A stretch of 64,000 bases of DNA, from assembly GCA_963585895.1 (NCBI GenBank), contig OY757916.1:17090220-17154219 (forward strand), given 5' to 3'. Below are positions 20,893 through 32,019 of this stretch, one piece after another. The first letter of the stretch is position 1; each line of letters begins with the position of its first letter. The notes under the pieces are model-generated. The model was given only the letters and a program-made list of their open reading frames with translations. It was not told the DNA's origin and did no database searches. Position numbers and translations under genes: made by a program. Source of the stretch: Sepioteuthis lessoniana (taxonomy: Eukaryota; Mollusca; Cephalopoda; Myopsida; Loliginidae).

Positions 20893-21740
20893 TGAATTTA
20901 CCCAACCCCTCCTGTTTTATAGCCACATAATAAATATGCATATATACACATATACATGCAGAATACATATTGACAAAATAATAAAGACGAGCGAAGACTT
21001 CCTTAAAAAATATAGCTCTGACTTTATTTGAAAGTGTTGGGTGTGAGAGGGAGTTGGAGACCGAACAGAACTGCAACATATTGATCCCCACTCTTATGGC
21101 CATCAGCGTTGTGTCTTTCTTATTCTCCAGGGCTGCTCAACCGGAAGCCCGGGGGACCACTCTGCTGGGTGCAGGCTTTCTCTACCGCATCTTGTCACCA
21201 ATGGGTCTCCAAACTCACTGACTTCCTGTCTTCACCGAGTTATATAATAGTTCAATCACCCACTCAATATCTCCCCATGAATGGCCATCGGGATGTGTCA
21301 CTTCCGCTGTCCTTGGAATGGCATGTTTGATTGTCATCGAGCGGAAATAACTGTCATGCAGTTCACAGGTCACTGTCTTCCGGTGCATCAATCTATGACT
21401 GTACCATGGGATTTTACCTTCTCCCATATTGTCAGCCAAGCCCGCCTACGCCAATGGAATATGCAACTTCTGCGTCTTTGGAATGGCATGTTTGGCCGGG
21501 TCGAAGGTCAATATACAACACTCCGTCATAGGCAGGATGTAACACAAGGTAATTTTTAAACCAAGCTGATTTGAATTTTGAGTTTTTCGTCTAGAGTGGT
21601 TGCATAACCGAAGCTAAAAAAACCCCCAGTCTGACCAGTTATTTACTCATAGCTGGAGAGAAAAAGGCTGAATTCATGTAATTCCCAAGGTCATTAGCGC
21701 AATGGGAAACACAAACAACCTCGCCCAGGATTTGAAATTA
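20893..21740 (-). repeat. SINE-A split by LTR-H
   Basis: 'gaatttacccaacccctcc' (20895-20912) is the SINE 3' end. The body resumes at 21521 with CTCC, then 'gcaggatgtaacacaagg', and runs to a B-box-like region near 21730. Confidence 0.75.
20913..21520 (-). mobile_element. solo LTR-H with 4-bp target duplication
   Basis: It starts TGTTTTATAGCC and ends CAATATACAACA on plus (TG..CA). CTCC is duplicated at 20909-20912 and 21521-21524. On minus the order is a TATATAA box, then AAATAAAGT, then an ATTTTGTC-type end, which suggests minus is sense. 608 bp; a sister copy is at 50894-51399. Confidence 0.85.
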
Positions 21741-22446
21741 GGTCACCGAATACATCAGCAAAAATTTTATAATTATTATTATTATCATTGTTTTCACATT
21801 TTGCAATCTGTTGTGACGCAATGACCCCATCACGCTGGGTACTCTGGATCGTGATATATCAAACATTTGTAAGGTAATAATTACCAAATCCTATTTTATA
21901 TGTAGTCATCCACTGGCAGACTGTTTCGTTGTATCACAACTCTTCATATATATATTGTCACGTGGTGTCCCACTGAGACGATAGAAATAAAATTAATACT
22001 ATCCTTCCGTTTGAATGAACAGTAGCAAGCCGTCAAAGAGTGACCGTTAAGAATGTAGGTCACAGAGGGGATACCAACAGATGTTGGTACTTGGTAACTT
22101 CACTCAGGTCGCCGGACTCCAAGAGGAAGAAGAGAGAAGCCAAATGATTGGCTGGGACCCCAAAACGGAAGTTGGGACTCCTTCCCGTCAGCGGAAATAG
22201 ATAGTAAGAAAAGTCAGTTTTTTTTGGACATGGTTCGTAGGAGACAGAACCAAAAGCCAAGTACTCCGGGTGAAAAAGACGAAAAAATATCTGCGAGACA
22301 CGAAGAAGCCATTTTCTTCAAGCCAGCGTTAAAAATAGCCTAAAGTCTATTAGCCCGTAAAAGAAGAAAGATTCTCCAGTGGAACCCCGTCGAAAAATAA
22401 GATAAGTAACTTTGGGACCATTTCTCCTTATACCCAAATTTTATAT

Positions 22447-22489
<43 letters not shown>

Positions 22490-23061
22490 AATTTGAAGGA
22501 AAACGAAAGAAAAGAAAAGGAGAAAGACATTTATGTTCATGGACTGTTCATTTATTATATATTTTGACACTTTGAAGGTGTATATAATTGTAGTAAAAGA
22601 TTCATGTATTTTAATGTTACCACGTGGTCTAAGTTGTTATTTGCAGTGTCTTCTACGAGTTTGTTACTTCATGCTTCCTTTTCAGCTTCTGTTCGCCTTA
22701 TGTTATCTTGCTTAAAATTGTCCTATAAATTCCTCTAAAATATCACACGGGAAACCGGAGTTGCCGACTACTATCATTAATATCATTACGACTAAACCTA
22801 TAGGTCCATATCTTCCATTGTCTAGGGGAGGAAGTTTAGTGGCCTTGGTGGGTGTGTGTATAGTGTGAAATTTGGAACCCCTTGCCAGCGGCGGTCAGTC
22901 TGGACATAAATTAATCCCCCACATAATATGCCAGTTCTAATATGCCTGAGAAAAAAACTCTGAACGAGGACTTATTCTACAAGGGATCAAGTGCCAACCA
23001 GCACCGTCTTCACACGTGCAAAAATAAAGTCCCGTTTTGGGATTTTAGTCAATTTGCCGTC

Positions 23062-23063
<2 letters not shown>
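21741..23063. other. unassigned; CT tract; possible LTR-like block
   Basis: About 1.3 kb without a recognised gene. 21958-22440 is GC-richer. A (CT)n run lies at 22450-22489. Nothing here repeats elsewhere in the window. Confidence 0.4.

Positions 23064-23110
<47 letters not shown>
23064..23110. repeat. (TA)n microsatellite
   Basis: A TA run followed by a short GT-rich stretch. Confidence 0.95.
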
Positions 23111-23115
<5 letters not shown>

Positions 23116-23837
23116 AGTGTGTGTGATTTGTGATCGAAGAGTTTGTAGATAACATAAAATCTTCGATATAATGAAGAGGCAAGCTACATTCTCCGAATCT
23201 GAAGATGTAGTCTAGTTTCGTACCTAGGACATCCCTCTTTTTCAGGGGTGGCTACCTCTTGGCAGGGAATTCTCTCAGCATATTCAAGAGATTGCTGAGG
23301 ACCGTCAAAGCCATTACGTCACTCTAACGCCATAGATTAAAAGACCGGAAGTAATTAAATATCTTTCTTGTTACTCTAATAGAAATTGGCACTGTTGTGG
23401 ATTCTACTATCTCTATTCTTTCTCGCACATCTAATTATATAATCTTTCCGCATTTTATATTATTGATGAAGATGAATGGAAATTTGACGATGAAAGATGA
23501 AGAATGACTAACGCCAATCGTATTTTAGGTTATTGACAAAAACGTCTGAATTAACTTGAATTATTTCTAAATCGCGGGGTTTTTCTTCAGCGCACATCTT
23601 CACGTGAAGTTTTATTACTGCTTTCGAATCATGAAAACACTTAAAACGATTTAATTAGTCTTGTAGTAAAATATTTATGCATCTCATTCGATTAACAGAT
23701 TTCCCGCTAAAATTGACTTGAAAATCCATCCTGAAATAGTTATGGCGGAAATAATCTTATGTGAGCGTCTGCGAAAACATGTGTATATTCATGCACGTAT
23801 ACATATATATGGGAACATATACGTGCTTGTATATTTC
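23111..23837. other. unassigned AT-rich stretch
   Basis: No gene or repeat recognised. Confidence 0.45.
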
Positions 23838-24045
23838 TTGTGGGTTATTTAATGCCAAAGCGAATAGTTACCAGGTAACTTTATTTTTAAACGAGTTAAG
23901 AATACTTGAAATTGTACAAAAAACGAAGTCTATATAATACTAATAATTCTCTTTAATATTAATCCTTTGTTTACACACAGTTAAATGGCTTTAAGTATTC
24001 CTAACACTAATAATCCTATCTAATATTTAATCCACCCAACACTAA
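23838..24045 (-). repeat. family C type-2 tail and units
   Basis: 'gggttatttaatgccaaag' (tail) is followed by two 'taatccttt(a)gtttacacac' / 'taaatggctttaagtatt' units. The head is missing, and the text changes abruptly at about 24045. Confidence 0.7.
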
Positions 24046-24401
24046 TTGTTACATACTGACCCTTGACCGAGCCGTCAATCAGAGATGCACCTGTGTAAAT
24101 AAGCTGAAGAAGAAGCGGAAGCAAGAGGGCGTTATGAAAGAATATAGGCAGATGCTGTCGACTGTTGAGTTCGTTGGTGACAGGAAGGCCAGAGTGAGGG
24201 CCAGCTTGCAGACTGGGGGCTGTGGCCCTCAGCGATCCATGGTTGAGAAACCCCAGCCAAAATGCGGAAGAAGTGCAAAGTGGGTTCTTGAAGATAACAC
24301 AGAGTACTATGGTCAAGAGAAGAAGTTGGGTCAGTATAGCAGTCTGTCCCTGTCTCCACTCATCTCTCACACACCACATGATACGTGGTGCATTCAATAG
24401 G
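24030..24401 (+). CDS. unrecognised open block, candidate exon or retroposed gene piece
   Basis: A plus frame (in phase with the ATG at 24134) stays open for about 370 bases through less AT-rich DNA. It encodes 'VNKLKKKRKQEGVMKEYRQM' and then 'EKPQPKCGRSAKWVLEDN'. It lies exactly between a family C tail and a mariner terminus. I do not recognise the protein. The opposite strand is also open over the same region, which weakens the coding claim. Confidence 0.3.
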
Positions 24402-25285
24402 TTTCCAGACTTTTTTTGTACAGGCATTCAAAATTGTCGTATACTCCTGAAAGTTCCGTATGTTATTGCTATATATCTTATGAGATGACTGACAAATTTT
24501 TATGATTTCAGGTTCAAAGGAACAGCTACACGAGCAATTGGAATATACCCTACTAAAGCCTGATTGTCACTGCTGATAAATTTCAAAAATGCAATCTGAC
24601 ACTTTAGAAGAACGATATGCAATAAAATTCTGTTTTAAAATTGGAAAAAATGCCACAGAAACCTATGGAATGCTTCAGACTGCTTTTCGACCATCTTGCA
24701 TAAATCGAGTATCAGTTTTTGAGTGGCATAAGAGATTCAAGGAAGACAGAGAGTCTGTGAGGGATGATGAGGGGTGTGGCAGGAGTAAGGAAGTCAATAC
24801 ACCAGAGTTGATTGGCCAAAGGGTTATGGTTAGGGTTACTATGTTGAGATTTTAAGGGAGTTCAGCAAGAGATTCCGTCGGAAAAGATCAGCACTCTTCA
24901 AATCGGGCCAGTGGCATATCCAGCTGGACAATGCACCAGTCCACAACTCCATCCTTTTCACAGACTATTTTATCAAGATGGGCATCATCACAGTTTCTCA
25001 CCCTCCCTACAGTCGAGACCTTGCTCTCTGTGACTTTTGGTTATTCCCTAAGCTCAGAGGCTGTCGTTATGAGACAATTGAGGAGATGAAAGAGGCCGTG
25101 ACGAAGGTTATTGACACGCTCACACAAGAGGACTTCCATGGGGCCTTCCAGAAGTTGTTGGAACGGTACAACAAGTGCATTGCAGCTGGAGGAGATTACT
25201 TCGAAGGGGAATAGAGTTTTATGTGTGTACTATCAATAAAAGTGCCCGTACGAAAAAAGGCTTGAAACTTATTTAATGATCCTCG
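24384..25285 (+). mobile_element. mariner, internally deleted, TA-flanked
   Basis: The terminal repeats begin CGTGGTGCATTCAATA on the left and, reverse-complemented, CGAGGATCATTAAATA on the right, then share the AAGTTTCCAGAC..TTTTT..GTAC block. TA flanks both ends (24382-24383, 25286-25287). At 902 bp it is shorter than a typical 1.3-kb mariner. It shares one internal deletion with the copies at 32199 and 54996. Confidence 0.85.
24589..25214 (+). pseudogene. mariner transposase, centre missing
   Basis: The N-terminal part (24589-24852) has '[20 protein letters not shown]', typical of the mariner DNA-binding half. It then stops, and the frame resumes from about 24866 with 'WHIQLDNAPVHNS' and 'SRDLALCDFWLFPKL'. 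The Asp residues of LDNAP and CDFW are 34 residues apart (DD34D). The first catalytic Asp block is deleted. Confidence 0.85.
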
Positions 25286-25349
25286 TACATATTCTTATAA
25301 AGAAGTGTGTTCTTTCGTTCATTGAAGTTCGTAAATCAATGTTATGATT

Positions 25350-25490
25350 ATGGCTATACAGCTTAATAATCTTATCCAATACTAAACCCTACTTTAAGCA
25401 CTGTTAAAACACTATTGAGTCTAAATGGTTTAAAATATTGTTACCTAACACTAATAGTTCTAATTATTTATTCGCCTAATTTTTATAGTT
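25350..25490 (-). repeat. family C type-2 fragment
   Basis: 'tatccaatactaaacc' and 'tctaaatggtttaaaatatt' are degraded type-2 units. They may belong to the same copy as 23838-24045, split by the intervening block. Confidence 0.5.
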
Positions 25491-25745
25491 ATACTCACAA
25501 CGTTTCGGCTGATATGGACATATCAGCCTTTTTCAAATGTTTCATGTCGAACTCGGGAGTCCACTCAGAATCTTGATCTGAACCTATTATTTGAACCACA
25601 GGGGTAGACTATTCCAATTCTGTTAACCATGACCAGGCACAAGGGTTGAGTTAGAGTAAGTATTCCTTGTTAGTCTAACCGGTTACTGGGATTGAACCCA
25701 CAACCTCCAGATGATTTCACTCAGAAGAACCTTCCAACCAAATGC
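25490..25745 (-). repeat. SINE-J with CGTTTCGGCTGATA hairpin end
   Basis: It contains 'acaacgtttcggctgatatg' next to a GGCTGATATG/CATATCAGCC hairpin (reverse complement). 'aactcgggagtccactcaga' and a B-box-like 'gggattgaacccaca' at 25688 follow. Its core recurs in both arms of the fold-back at 44036. Confidence 0.6.
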
Positions 25746-25844
25746 CTTATCCAATGTGCACTGTGTCCTTCACGGTCAATTCAGAGTGAATTTTCATGAC
25801 TTATAAACCTTAAGTCTTCAACACGTTTTTTTCTTAGTAATAAT

Positions 25845-26385
25845 AATTATCAAGCTTCATTTGATAAATTTGGACAAATACTAATAGTTTTATTTACACT
25901 CAGTTAAATGGTTTCAAGTATTGTTTTTCATTGTTTGCACACAGCAGCAAGTGTTCGAATAATAATTCTATTTAATATTAATCATTTGTTTGCACACAGT
26001 TTAAATGGTTTCACGTATTGCTATTTCAGATCAATTGACCCTCGATCACACCTAACATCTTTCAAATAAAATAGGGTTGGGTATATGCCACACGAGCAAT
26101 TGAAGAATACGGCCGGGACAATCAAATACGTGTTAAGGCTTGATAACGAGCTGATTGATTAGATTGGGCCTGTCCGATTTTCTGTTTAACCCATCAAGAG
26201 CCAAAGTGGAGTGTTACCAGTTATTTGACCAATCAGTTGCCGAGTCAAGAGCCCAGCCACCAGGGTCACGTCCTCAAGTATTACAGGTAGTCCTACACAG
26301 CCAACAAGTAGTCTTGTTTGAAGGGGGGCTTAGCTCTTTGCAGTGGTGCATTCAGCGTATTCGTCAGACTAGCTGACAGGGTAGT
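25845..26385 (-). repeat. family C, type-2 internal units and eroded head
   Basis: 'ttaaatggtttcaagtattg' units lie at 25905 and 26000. The head-like text 'ctctttgcagtggtgcattc' is at about 26335-26375. 26050-26260 is too degraded to align. Confidence 0.5.
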
Positions 26386-26440
26386 GTGTGTATATATTTA
26401 TATAAAACCACATAGTGATTTACTGACGACCAATACTCTC

Positions 26441-26442
<2 letters not shown>

Positions 26443-26478
<36 letters not shown>
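26443..26478. repeat. (TA)n microsatellite
   Basis: An uninterrupted TA run. Confidence 0.95.
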
Positions 26479-26479
<1 letters not shown>

Positions 26480-27055
26480 TAAAATTTTATTTCAAAATTC
26501 TGGTTTACATTTCCGTCTTCATTGCTACTAATTTAAATGCACTTTATCGGTTATTTGCTTAGTTTTCCTTAGCCCGACAAAAGGAAAAGTATTTTTAACC
26601 ATAGGTATTTTAGTTTGATACAAGTCACAAGAGTAAGATATTTGACAGCTCAGTGAGTTCGAGTCATATTGTCCATTTAATTAGTATAGCCAAGTCCCAA
26701 ATCATGCTAAACTTAGAAATTAACCCCAGGGGTGTTTACAGCAAGAAGAAGGTCTTGGAAACCATTAATAGTAAACTGAATTAATCCTTACCGGATAGCA
26801 CAAAATCGTTTACCTATGCCAGCCTAAAATTGGTAAATATATACAACTGATTGACAGATTTAAAAAGATTTACAAAAGGTAATTTACAAAGGTAATCTAG
26901 AAGCCCACCTATCATGTAGAAAGAACAATCCCCGCGGGATGCCTCTGTAATATGACCTGGGAACCTGGAGTGAAGTAGTAGTTAGCTGCCTGTTCTCAAA
27001 ATCTATTAAAGGTACAATCATGTCGATTCTTATTCGATATTTCACTACTGTCATT
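26479..27055. other. unassigned; weak tRNA-like text
   Basis: 'cagtgagttcgagtcatatt' at 26652-26671 resembles a SINE B box without a clear body. No gene is seen. Confidence 0.35.
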
Positions 27056-27645
27056 CTGTTTGGTTTGGTTTGTTAGTTTTTATGGCATATCAACCTTTGT
27101 AGGTTATTTAACGCCAAATCCATTTTTATGTTAATAATCTGTTCTATTTAAAACAATTCTTTTTGGCACAAGTACACAGTTTAATTGTCAAAAACATTTC
27201 TATTTCAAACTATTCAAGCAGTTATATGTATCAATTCAGTTAAGTGTAAATACAGTTTTAATGTCGAAAAACAGTTTTATTTCAAATAATTCCGTTAAGC
27301 ATAAGCACGCAGTTTAAATGTAAGTACGGTTTAGTTATCATAAGCATTTCTAGTTCAAGCTATTCAGTTTAGTTAAACAATTCATTTTAGCATAAGTATG
27401 CTTTTAGTTCTATTTAACCCATAGATAGTGCCCTATCAGGTGCTACCACTCCCGACCAGAGTGGACCGGGGAGCGATGGCAATGAAGGGGTACTCCGCAT
27501 TCCCTAAAGCTTCTGCACTGCTGGAATCTCACCATCAGATTGTTTAGTGTCATATTCAGGCCACTCGTTGGGGGGGGGGGGTCTTACCCCTCTGCAGAGT
27601 TGCAGTCAGTGTATTCTATAGCCCCAGCCGACTGGGCAATGTCGT
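27056..27645 (-). repeat. family C, full length
   Basis: The tail at the left has (GGTTT)n and the nested hairpin TGGCAT..AACC..GGTT..CGCCA at 27083-27117. Internal units follow, then the head block, a G10-12 run at 27571, and 'ccccagccgactgggc' at 27628-27642. Confidence 0.9.
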
Positions 27646-28139
27646 TCTGTGTCTATCTGTATCTGTGTTATGAAATCAAGTAAGAGCACAAATCGAAAGT
27701 ATAGAAGAGAAGAAGACTATTTATTATGTGAGTCTATCGTAATCCTCTGGATGTTTTAGATTGTATGATTGTTAACTGAACAGCAGTGACCGGAAATCGT
27801 GGTGAAAGAGATAACTTACCCCCTCGGGCAAAGCGCGTGAAAACATGTCTAGCGTGCTGGGTCATTTTGACGGAATGAAAATGACTGCCGTCGACACAAG
27901 GAATTTACAGAGAGCGCAGCGGAAGTGACGCCACACGCGTCTGGGTTGTGCTATTATAGAGGTAGTATATAGAGAGCTGGTTCTGTCACTTTAGGTAGAT
28001 ATGCGATGGAACGAAGAACTACGATAGCCAAAGACGAGACGAGACGAGACGAGACGAGACGTAACGGAGGTCTACAATAGTGTTATATTGAAGAAACAAC
28101 TACAAAAAAAAAAACAAAAACAAAAAAAAAAAAAAACGA
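27646..28139. other. unassigned, with (GACGA)n and A-rich tracts
   Basis: A GC-richer stretch at 27800-28000, a pentanucleotide (GACGA)n run at 28033-28061, and A/C-rich low complexity at 28104-28140. This may be LTR-like, but no sister copy was seen. Confidence 0.45.
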
Positions 28140-28995
28140 ACGAATACAAAAACAAACAAAGTTTTGGACATAGTTATATTATATCAAATAACTATTTCGA
28201 TTTGATGTAATCATTTGTTTGCACATATTTGGTTTCAAGTAACTACTAATGATATAGCCCAATCGGCTGGGACTGTAAACTACACCGACTCTATCTGCAG
28301 AGGGGTAAGATTTCCCCCAACGAGTCTCTTGAATATGACGCTAAACAATCTGATGGCGAGGCTCCGGGAATGTGGATTGCCTCTTCATTGCCATCGCTTC
28401 CATGTCCTCTATGACTCGGAGTGGTTGCATTTGAAAGGGCCCTACTTATGGGTCAAATAGAACTGCTTGACATTTAAGCTGAGTGCAAACAAATGACTTA
28501 TGCTAAACTGAATTTTTTGAAATAGAACTGATTATTTAACGGCGTGTAAACAAATGACTGATATTAGTGATACATAGAAATATTTGGAACAATTTGAATT
28601 TGTTGACTTATGTTTACAAATCATATATATCTAACACATCAGAATAAACCGGATTTGGCTTTAAATAATCTACAATGTTTGAGACGCCAGTAAACCAAAC
28701 CAAACCCAATATTTTTGATAAACAATTATAGCTTCAAGTAACCATTCACAATACAAGTAATTTACTGTTATATGGCATCAGGTATTTTTATCCAATAATT
28801 TTCATGCCTATAGGTACTACCACTCCAGGTCCAAGTGAAACAAAGAGTAACGACAAGGCACAGATTCTCCACATTCCCCAGAACAGGAATACCAATACCA
28901 GTTGCAGTTTAATGTTATATCCAGGATAATGCTTTTTCGGATGGTCTTTGCAGAGGATGTTTTCTATGTATTGTAGGCCCCACTGACTGGGTAGG
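28140..28995 (-). repeat. outer family C copy, interrupted
   Basis: Type-2 units at 28190-28250 and again at 28720-28790 are followed by the head, 'taggtactaccactccagg' through 'gccccactgactgggta' (28995). A forward family C copy sits between the halves. Confidence 0.65.
28251..28712 (+). repeat. inner family C copy, inserted in an older one
   Basis: The head 'gcccaatcggctgggactgt' starts near 28257. The tail 'ataatctacaatgtttgaga' plus 'aaaccaaaccaaaccc' ends at 28706-28712. Its orientation is opposite to the outer copy. Confidence 0.75.
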
Positions 28996-29746
28996 CTATT
29001 TCGAACGGATTTTTACCTGCAATATTTGCTGACATCAATTTTGATCTCAGGGTCATTCAAATTTTTAATCACATTTTCTCGGCACCAAACTTAAATTTAA
29101 GGTGGCTGACTACACAAGCATTGTGTGCCATTGCGTTTACGAAGTCCTTCATGAGTGTAAACTATTGTTGGTCGAAATACGTGCATACAATCCGGGTAAT
29201 GTATGTCAGTCCAACGGTTGCGGTCTCATTTGTATTTCTACGAAAATACGGATGGCTCTGCAATTTACGCAATCTGGAACAAGGGAGATAATTCCTTCTT
29301 CTTCCTTCATTTCCTCTCTGCCTCCCTCCGCGTGCAGGCAAGGCCCTACGAGAGGCAGAAGGTTCTTTAGGACCTACAATGTTACGCGGGAGTAGTCTGG
29401 ACAGGTCTCGAGAAATTTTCGATGGCATGCGTTCTGTGCACCAAAAGCATGATGACGTGTAAGTGCCTCTCGTGTTTTGCACGACTGTTGCACGGGTGTC
29501 ATTCGTATTTCGACAAAAATGCAGCTGATTCTGCTTTTATATAATCTGGAATAAGGGAGATAATTTCCTCTCGTTCCAACAATGAAGATAAATTTGACGT
29601 GAAAGTGAATTTTTTTACATGAATTGAATATTGGTCATCGAATGACCTCTGGCCTTTTTTAATGCGAGAAAGGAAATTTTTTCTTTTCTTTTCTTGTTTT
29701 TTACTTTATTTCTTTCTTTCCAAAAAATTTTCTAACTGCCTTACGT
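28996..29746. other. unassigned, with a local repeat motif (K)
   Basis: A motif of about 80 bp ('catttgtatttctacgaaaa' ... 'aagggagataattcc') is present at 29227-29310 and 29497-29580, and inverted at 30765-30842. Open frames over it are on both strands and look non-coding. Confidence 0.5.
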
Positions 29747-29792
29747 GACCTGACAAATCCTGTCTGCAGCGCCATGTAGGATTTGTCAGGTC
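29747..29792. other. perfect 15-bp inverted repeat, 16-nt loop
   Basis: GACCTGACAAATCCT (29747-29761) and AGGATTTGTCAGGTC (29778-29792) are exact reverse complements around GTCTGCAGCGCCATGT. This is a strong hairpin or cruciform. Function unknown. Confidence 0.9.
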
Positions 29793-29797
29793 GCCTA

Positions 29798-29953
29798 ATC
29801 AGGTTTTAGTAGGATGTATTCCAATTGCTGCTGTAGTTGTTCATTTGAACCTAAAATCATAAAAATTGGTCAGGTATCTCATAAGATGTATCATAATTAC
29901 ATCGTGAATTTTCAAGAGTCTACGACAATTGTAAATGCCAGTACAAAAAAGGC
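29798..29953 (-). mobile_element. mariner 5' end fragment
   Basis: The reverse complement matches the non-coding 5' end of the mariner at 24384 ('gtacaggcattcaaaattgt'-type text through 'taaagcctgattgt'). It is truncated at both sides: the outermost terminal repeat and all coding sequence are missing. Confidence 0.75.
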
Positions 29954-29954
29954 A

Positions 29955-30235
29955 GTTGCGATAGCTAAGAGCAATCGGTCGTGAAGACAGAAAGCTAGAC
30001 ATTGCCGCGACAGAGAAACGAGAGCTATTTATGGTCCCTTGGAGCATCTCATTGTGCAAAAGTGGACAATTATATTGCATGGGTCGTGGTTGGCTGCTGG
30101 TAAGTGAGTGAAGATATTTCATGATATAAAGCGGCTTCAGTTTAGCATTGTAGGAAAGACTGCACTGAGCTACGACCTGCCAACTGGACGCTTTACGGAG
30201 GTATGTGTTATTGTTATTCTACAAGTCACTCAAAT
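29955..30235 (+). mobile_element. LTR-F-like copy
   Basis: 'ggcttcagtttagcattgta' and 'gcactgagctacgacctgcc' are shared with 60010-60060. It then has 'ggacgctttacggaggtatg' and the end 'gttattgttattctac'. A GAG/GTATGT splice-donor-like site is at about 30198-30206. Confidence 0.6.
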
Positions 30236-31752
30236 GTTTTGCCAAAATTTGATAATGTGATGTATAATACTTTTATCGGAGTTGTGCAGGTGACGAACTA
30301 CATTGGAGTCTGAGGTGCTGAGCTCGCCTGATACTCACCGAATGCATCTCAGTGGATTTACCTCAAGGACTAAAAAAACGACCTCGGAACCCACGATTTT
30401 AGGTCTACCAAACTGCCCGTGTGTCAAGGTTTTCGTTATTGAACCGTTATCAACTGCTCTTTCAATTTTCGCGCAACAAATGTTTTTGGTTGTTTCGGCG
30501 GTGGTAGAGTATAGTTCAAACTTGTAAAGTATAAGCTCTCGAAATAGACTGCGTTGCACGTTTATGCGGCTTTCAGATCACATACGGAGCGAAGCAATGC
30601 ACAACATGTCAACGTACCAACTGTCACGATACTACAAACTTTAGCGGGTACCTACCCGCGGCTTGAACTATTCGCGCCTCTTACAAGCACGTACCAAAAT
30701 ATTGTAAAACGTTTGATCCATCCAATAAGTACGGTTGGAAATGAATTATGTCTTTTTTGCTTTTGGAGGAACGAGAGGAATTTTTTTTTTCTTATTCTAT
30801 ATTGTATAAATGCAGATTCAGCCGCATTTTCGTAGAAATACAAAGGAAACAGTTGAACGTCACGGGGACTTTACCTATATATTTCGACCACCAGTCTTCT
30901 TCAACTTTGTTTTTTCCTTCTTCCCTTTAAAATTATGCCAAATTTTAACGTTCTAAAACAATTCTGAGCCAGGATTCGGAAACAACATACTCGATTCAGT
31001 CTTAACCAAATTATTTTTCCTTTTTTTTTTTTTTTTTACCCCCAGCAGAAAAATCTTTGTTGTTCAGCGAAATCGAAGATATTGTTTTCCAAGAAATCGT
31101 ACATTTTGCTTTGCTAATCTTGTACAAGAGTCACGGGACGCGTGTTTATTCTGACTCTCATCCAGATTTCCCGAGGGTGGCATTCATGTTTTTCTCAATT
31201 ACTCCCAGCCTGCTTCCCAAACTATCAAGGTATTTTAACACTTAGAGCATGAACGTTGATTTTTGCGGTCACTATTTTCAGAATAATTTATACGTTGCGC
31301 TAATTTCATAAAGTATCAATTCGCGAATACAATTACAATTCGCCTGAAAATATCACACTTTTTTCTCACACTTCTTAGGCAAAGAAAAAAAAAAGAAAAA
31401 AAAAAGAAGAAAAAAAGTGTGAAGTGGACATATAAATCTGCTGGGACAAAACACCATATCGTAGCTTTTCGCTTGACCGCATCAAATGACCAATAGACTG
31501 ATTAGTCATCCATCCTCAGTTGAATTTAGAACGGTCAATGAAATGAACCAACATATTCCTTCTTTTCTTTCTTTCTTTCATTCTTTCCTTTTAAATTATG
31601 TTTTTTTTTTACTTTTAGTTCATTATTATAAATTTTACTTAAACGTCTCCATCTTTCCCCACCTCTCTTGGGGGAAAATGTGGCTTGCTTGTTTTCTTTC
31701 AATCAATTCTTTTTCATTCTAACAAATCTAGATGTAACATGCAATTATATTA
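30236..31752. other. longest unassigned stretch
   Basis: About 1.5 kb with no family recognised except repeat motif K inverted at 30765-30842 and A- or T-rich tracts at 31022-31039 and 31380-31418. A 74-codon minus frame (30335-30559) overlaps an equally long plus frame. Neither is convincing. Confidence 0.45.
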
Positions 31753-31779
31753 CTATATATATATATATATATATATATA
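31753..31779. repeat. (TA)n microsatellite
   Basis: A TA run immediately left of the MITE, a plausible TA-rich insertion target. Confidence 0.9.
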
Positions 31780-31782
31780 GGA

Positions 31783-32019
31783 TGTTTCAAAATAGATGCA
31801 ACCCGATAATATGATAATGATTTATTACTGAGACAAGCGCAATGACAGTCATTTGGGACACGTCTTGTAAAAAATGCATCCTTTTAGCAAGAGACATCAA
31901 ATCAATTTTTTTTTTTATTGTTATGATATCAGTTTTCAGCACATGCAATCTTTTTTTAAGTTTCTTGTCTCAGTAAGAAATCATTATCATATTAATGGAT
32001 TGCTTCTATTTTGAGACAG
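31783..32019. mobile_element. MITE with about 57-bp terminal inverted repeats
   Basis: The left end reads 'tgtttcaaaatagatgcaac', and the right end in reverse complement reads 'tgtctcaaaatagaagcaat'. The arms also share 'aatatgataatgattt' and 'ttactgagacaag'. The element is about 237 bp with no coding capacity. The target duplication is not clear. Confidence 0.8.

Noticed and set aside
22340-22570. Minus frame with an (ER)n run
   Set aside because: It is the translation of a (CT)n microsatellite.
24020-24427. 135-codon minus frame
   Set aside because: It starts inside the mariner terminal repeat and ends in family C, so it cannot be one native gene.
25505-25550. GGCTGATATGTCC..CAGCCGAAAC as a hammerhead
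   Set aside because: The core reads CTGATATG instead of CTGATGA, and no cleavage triplet or helix I partner is present. Kept only as a possible relic.
28033-28061. (GACGA)n as a CRISPR-like or telomeric array
   Set aside because: A simple pentanucleotide run without spacers. It does not match animal telomere repeats.
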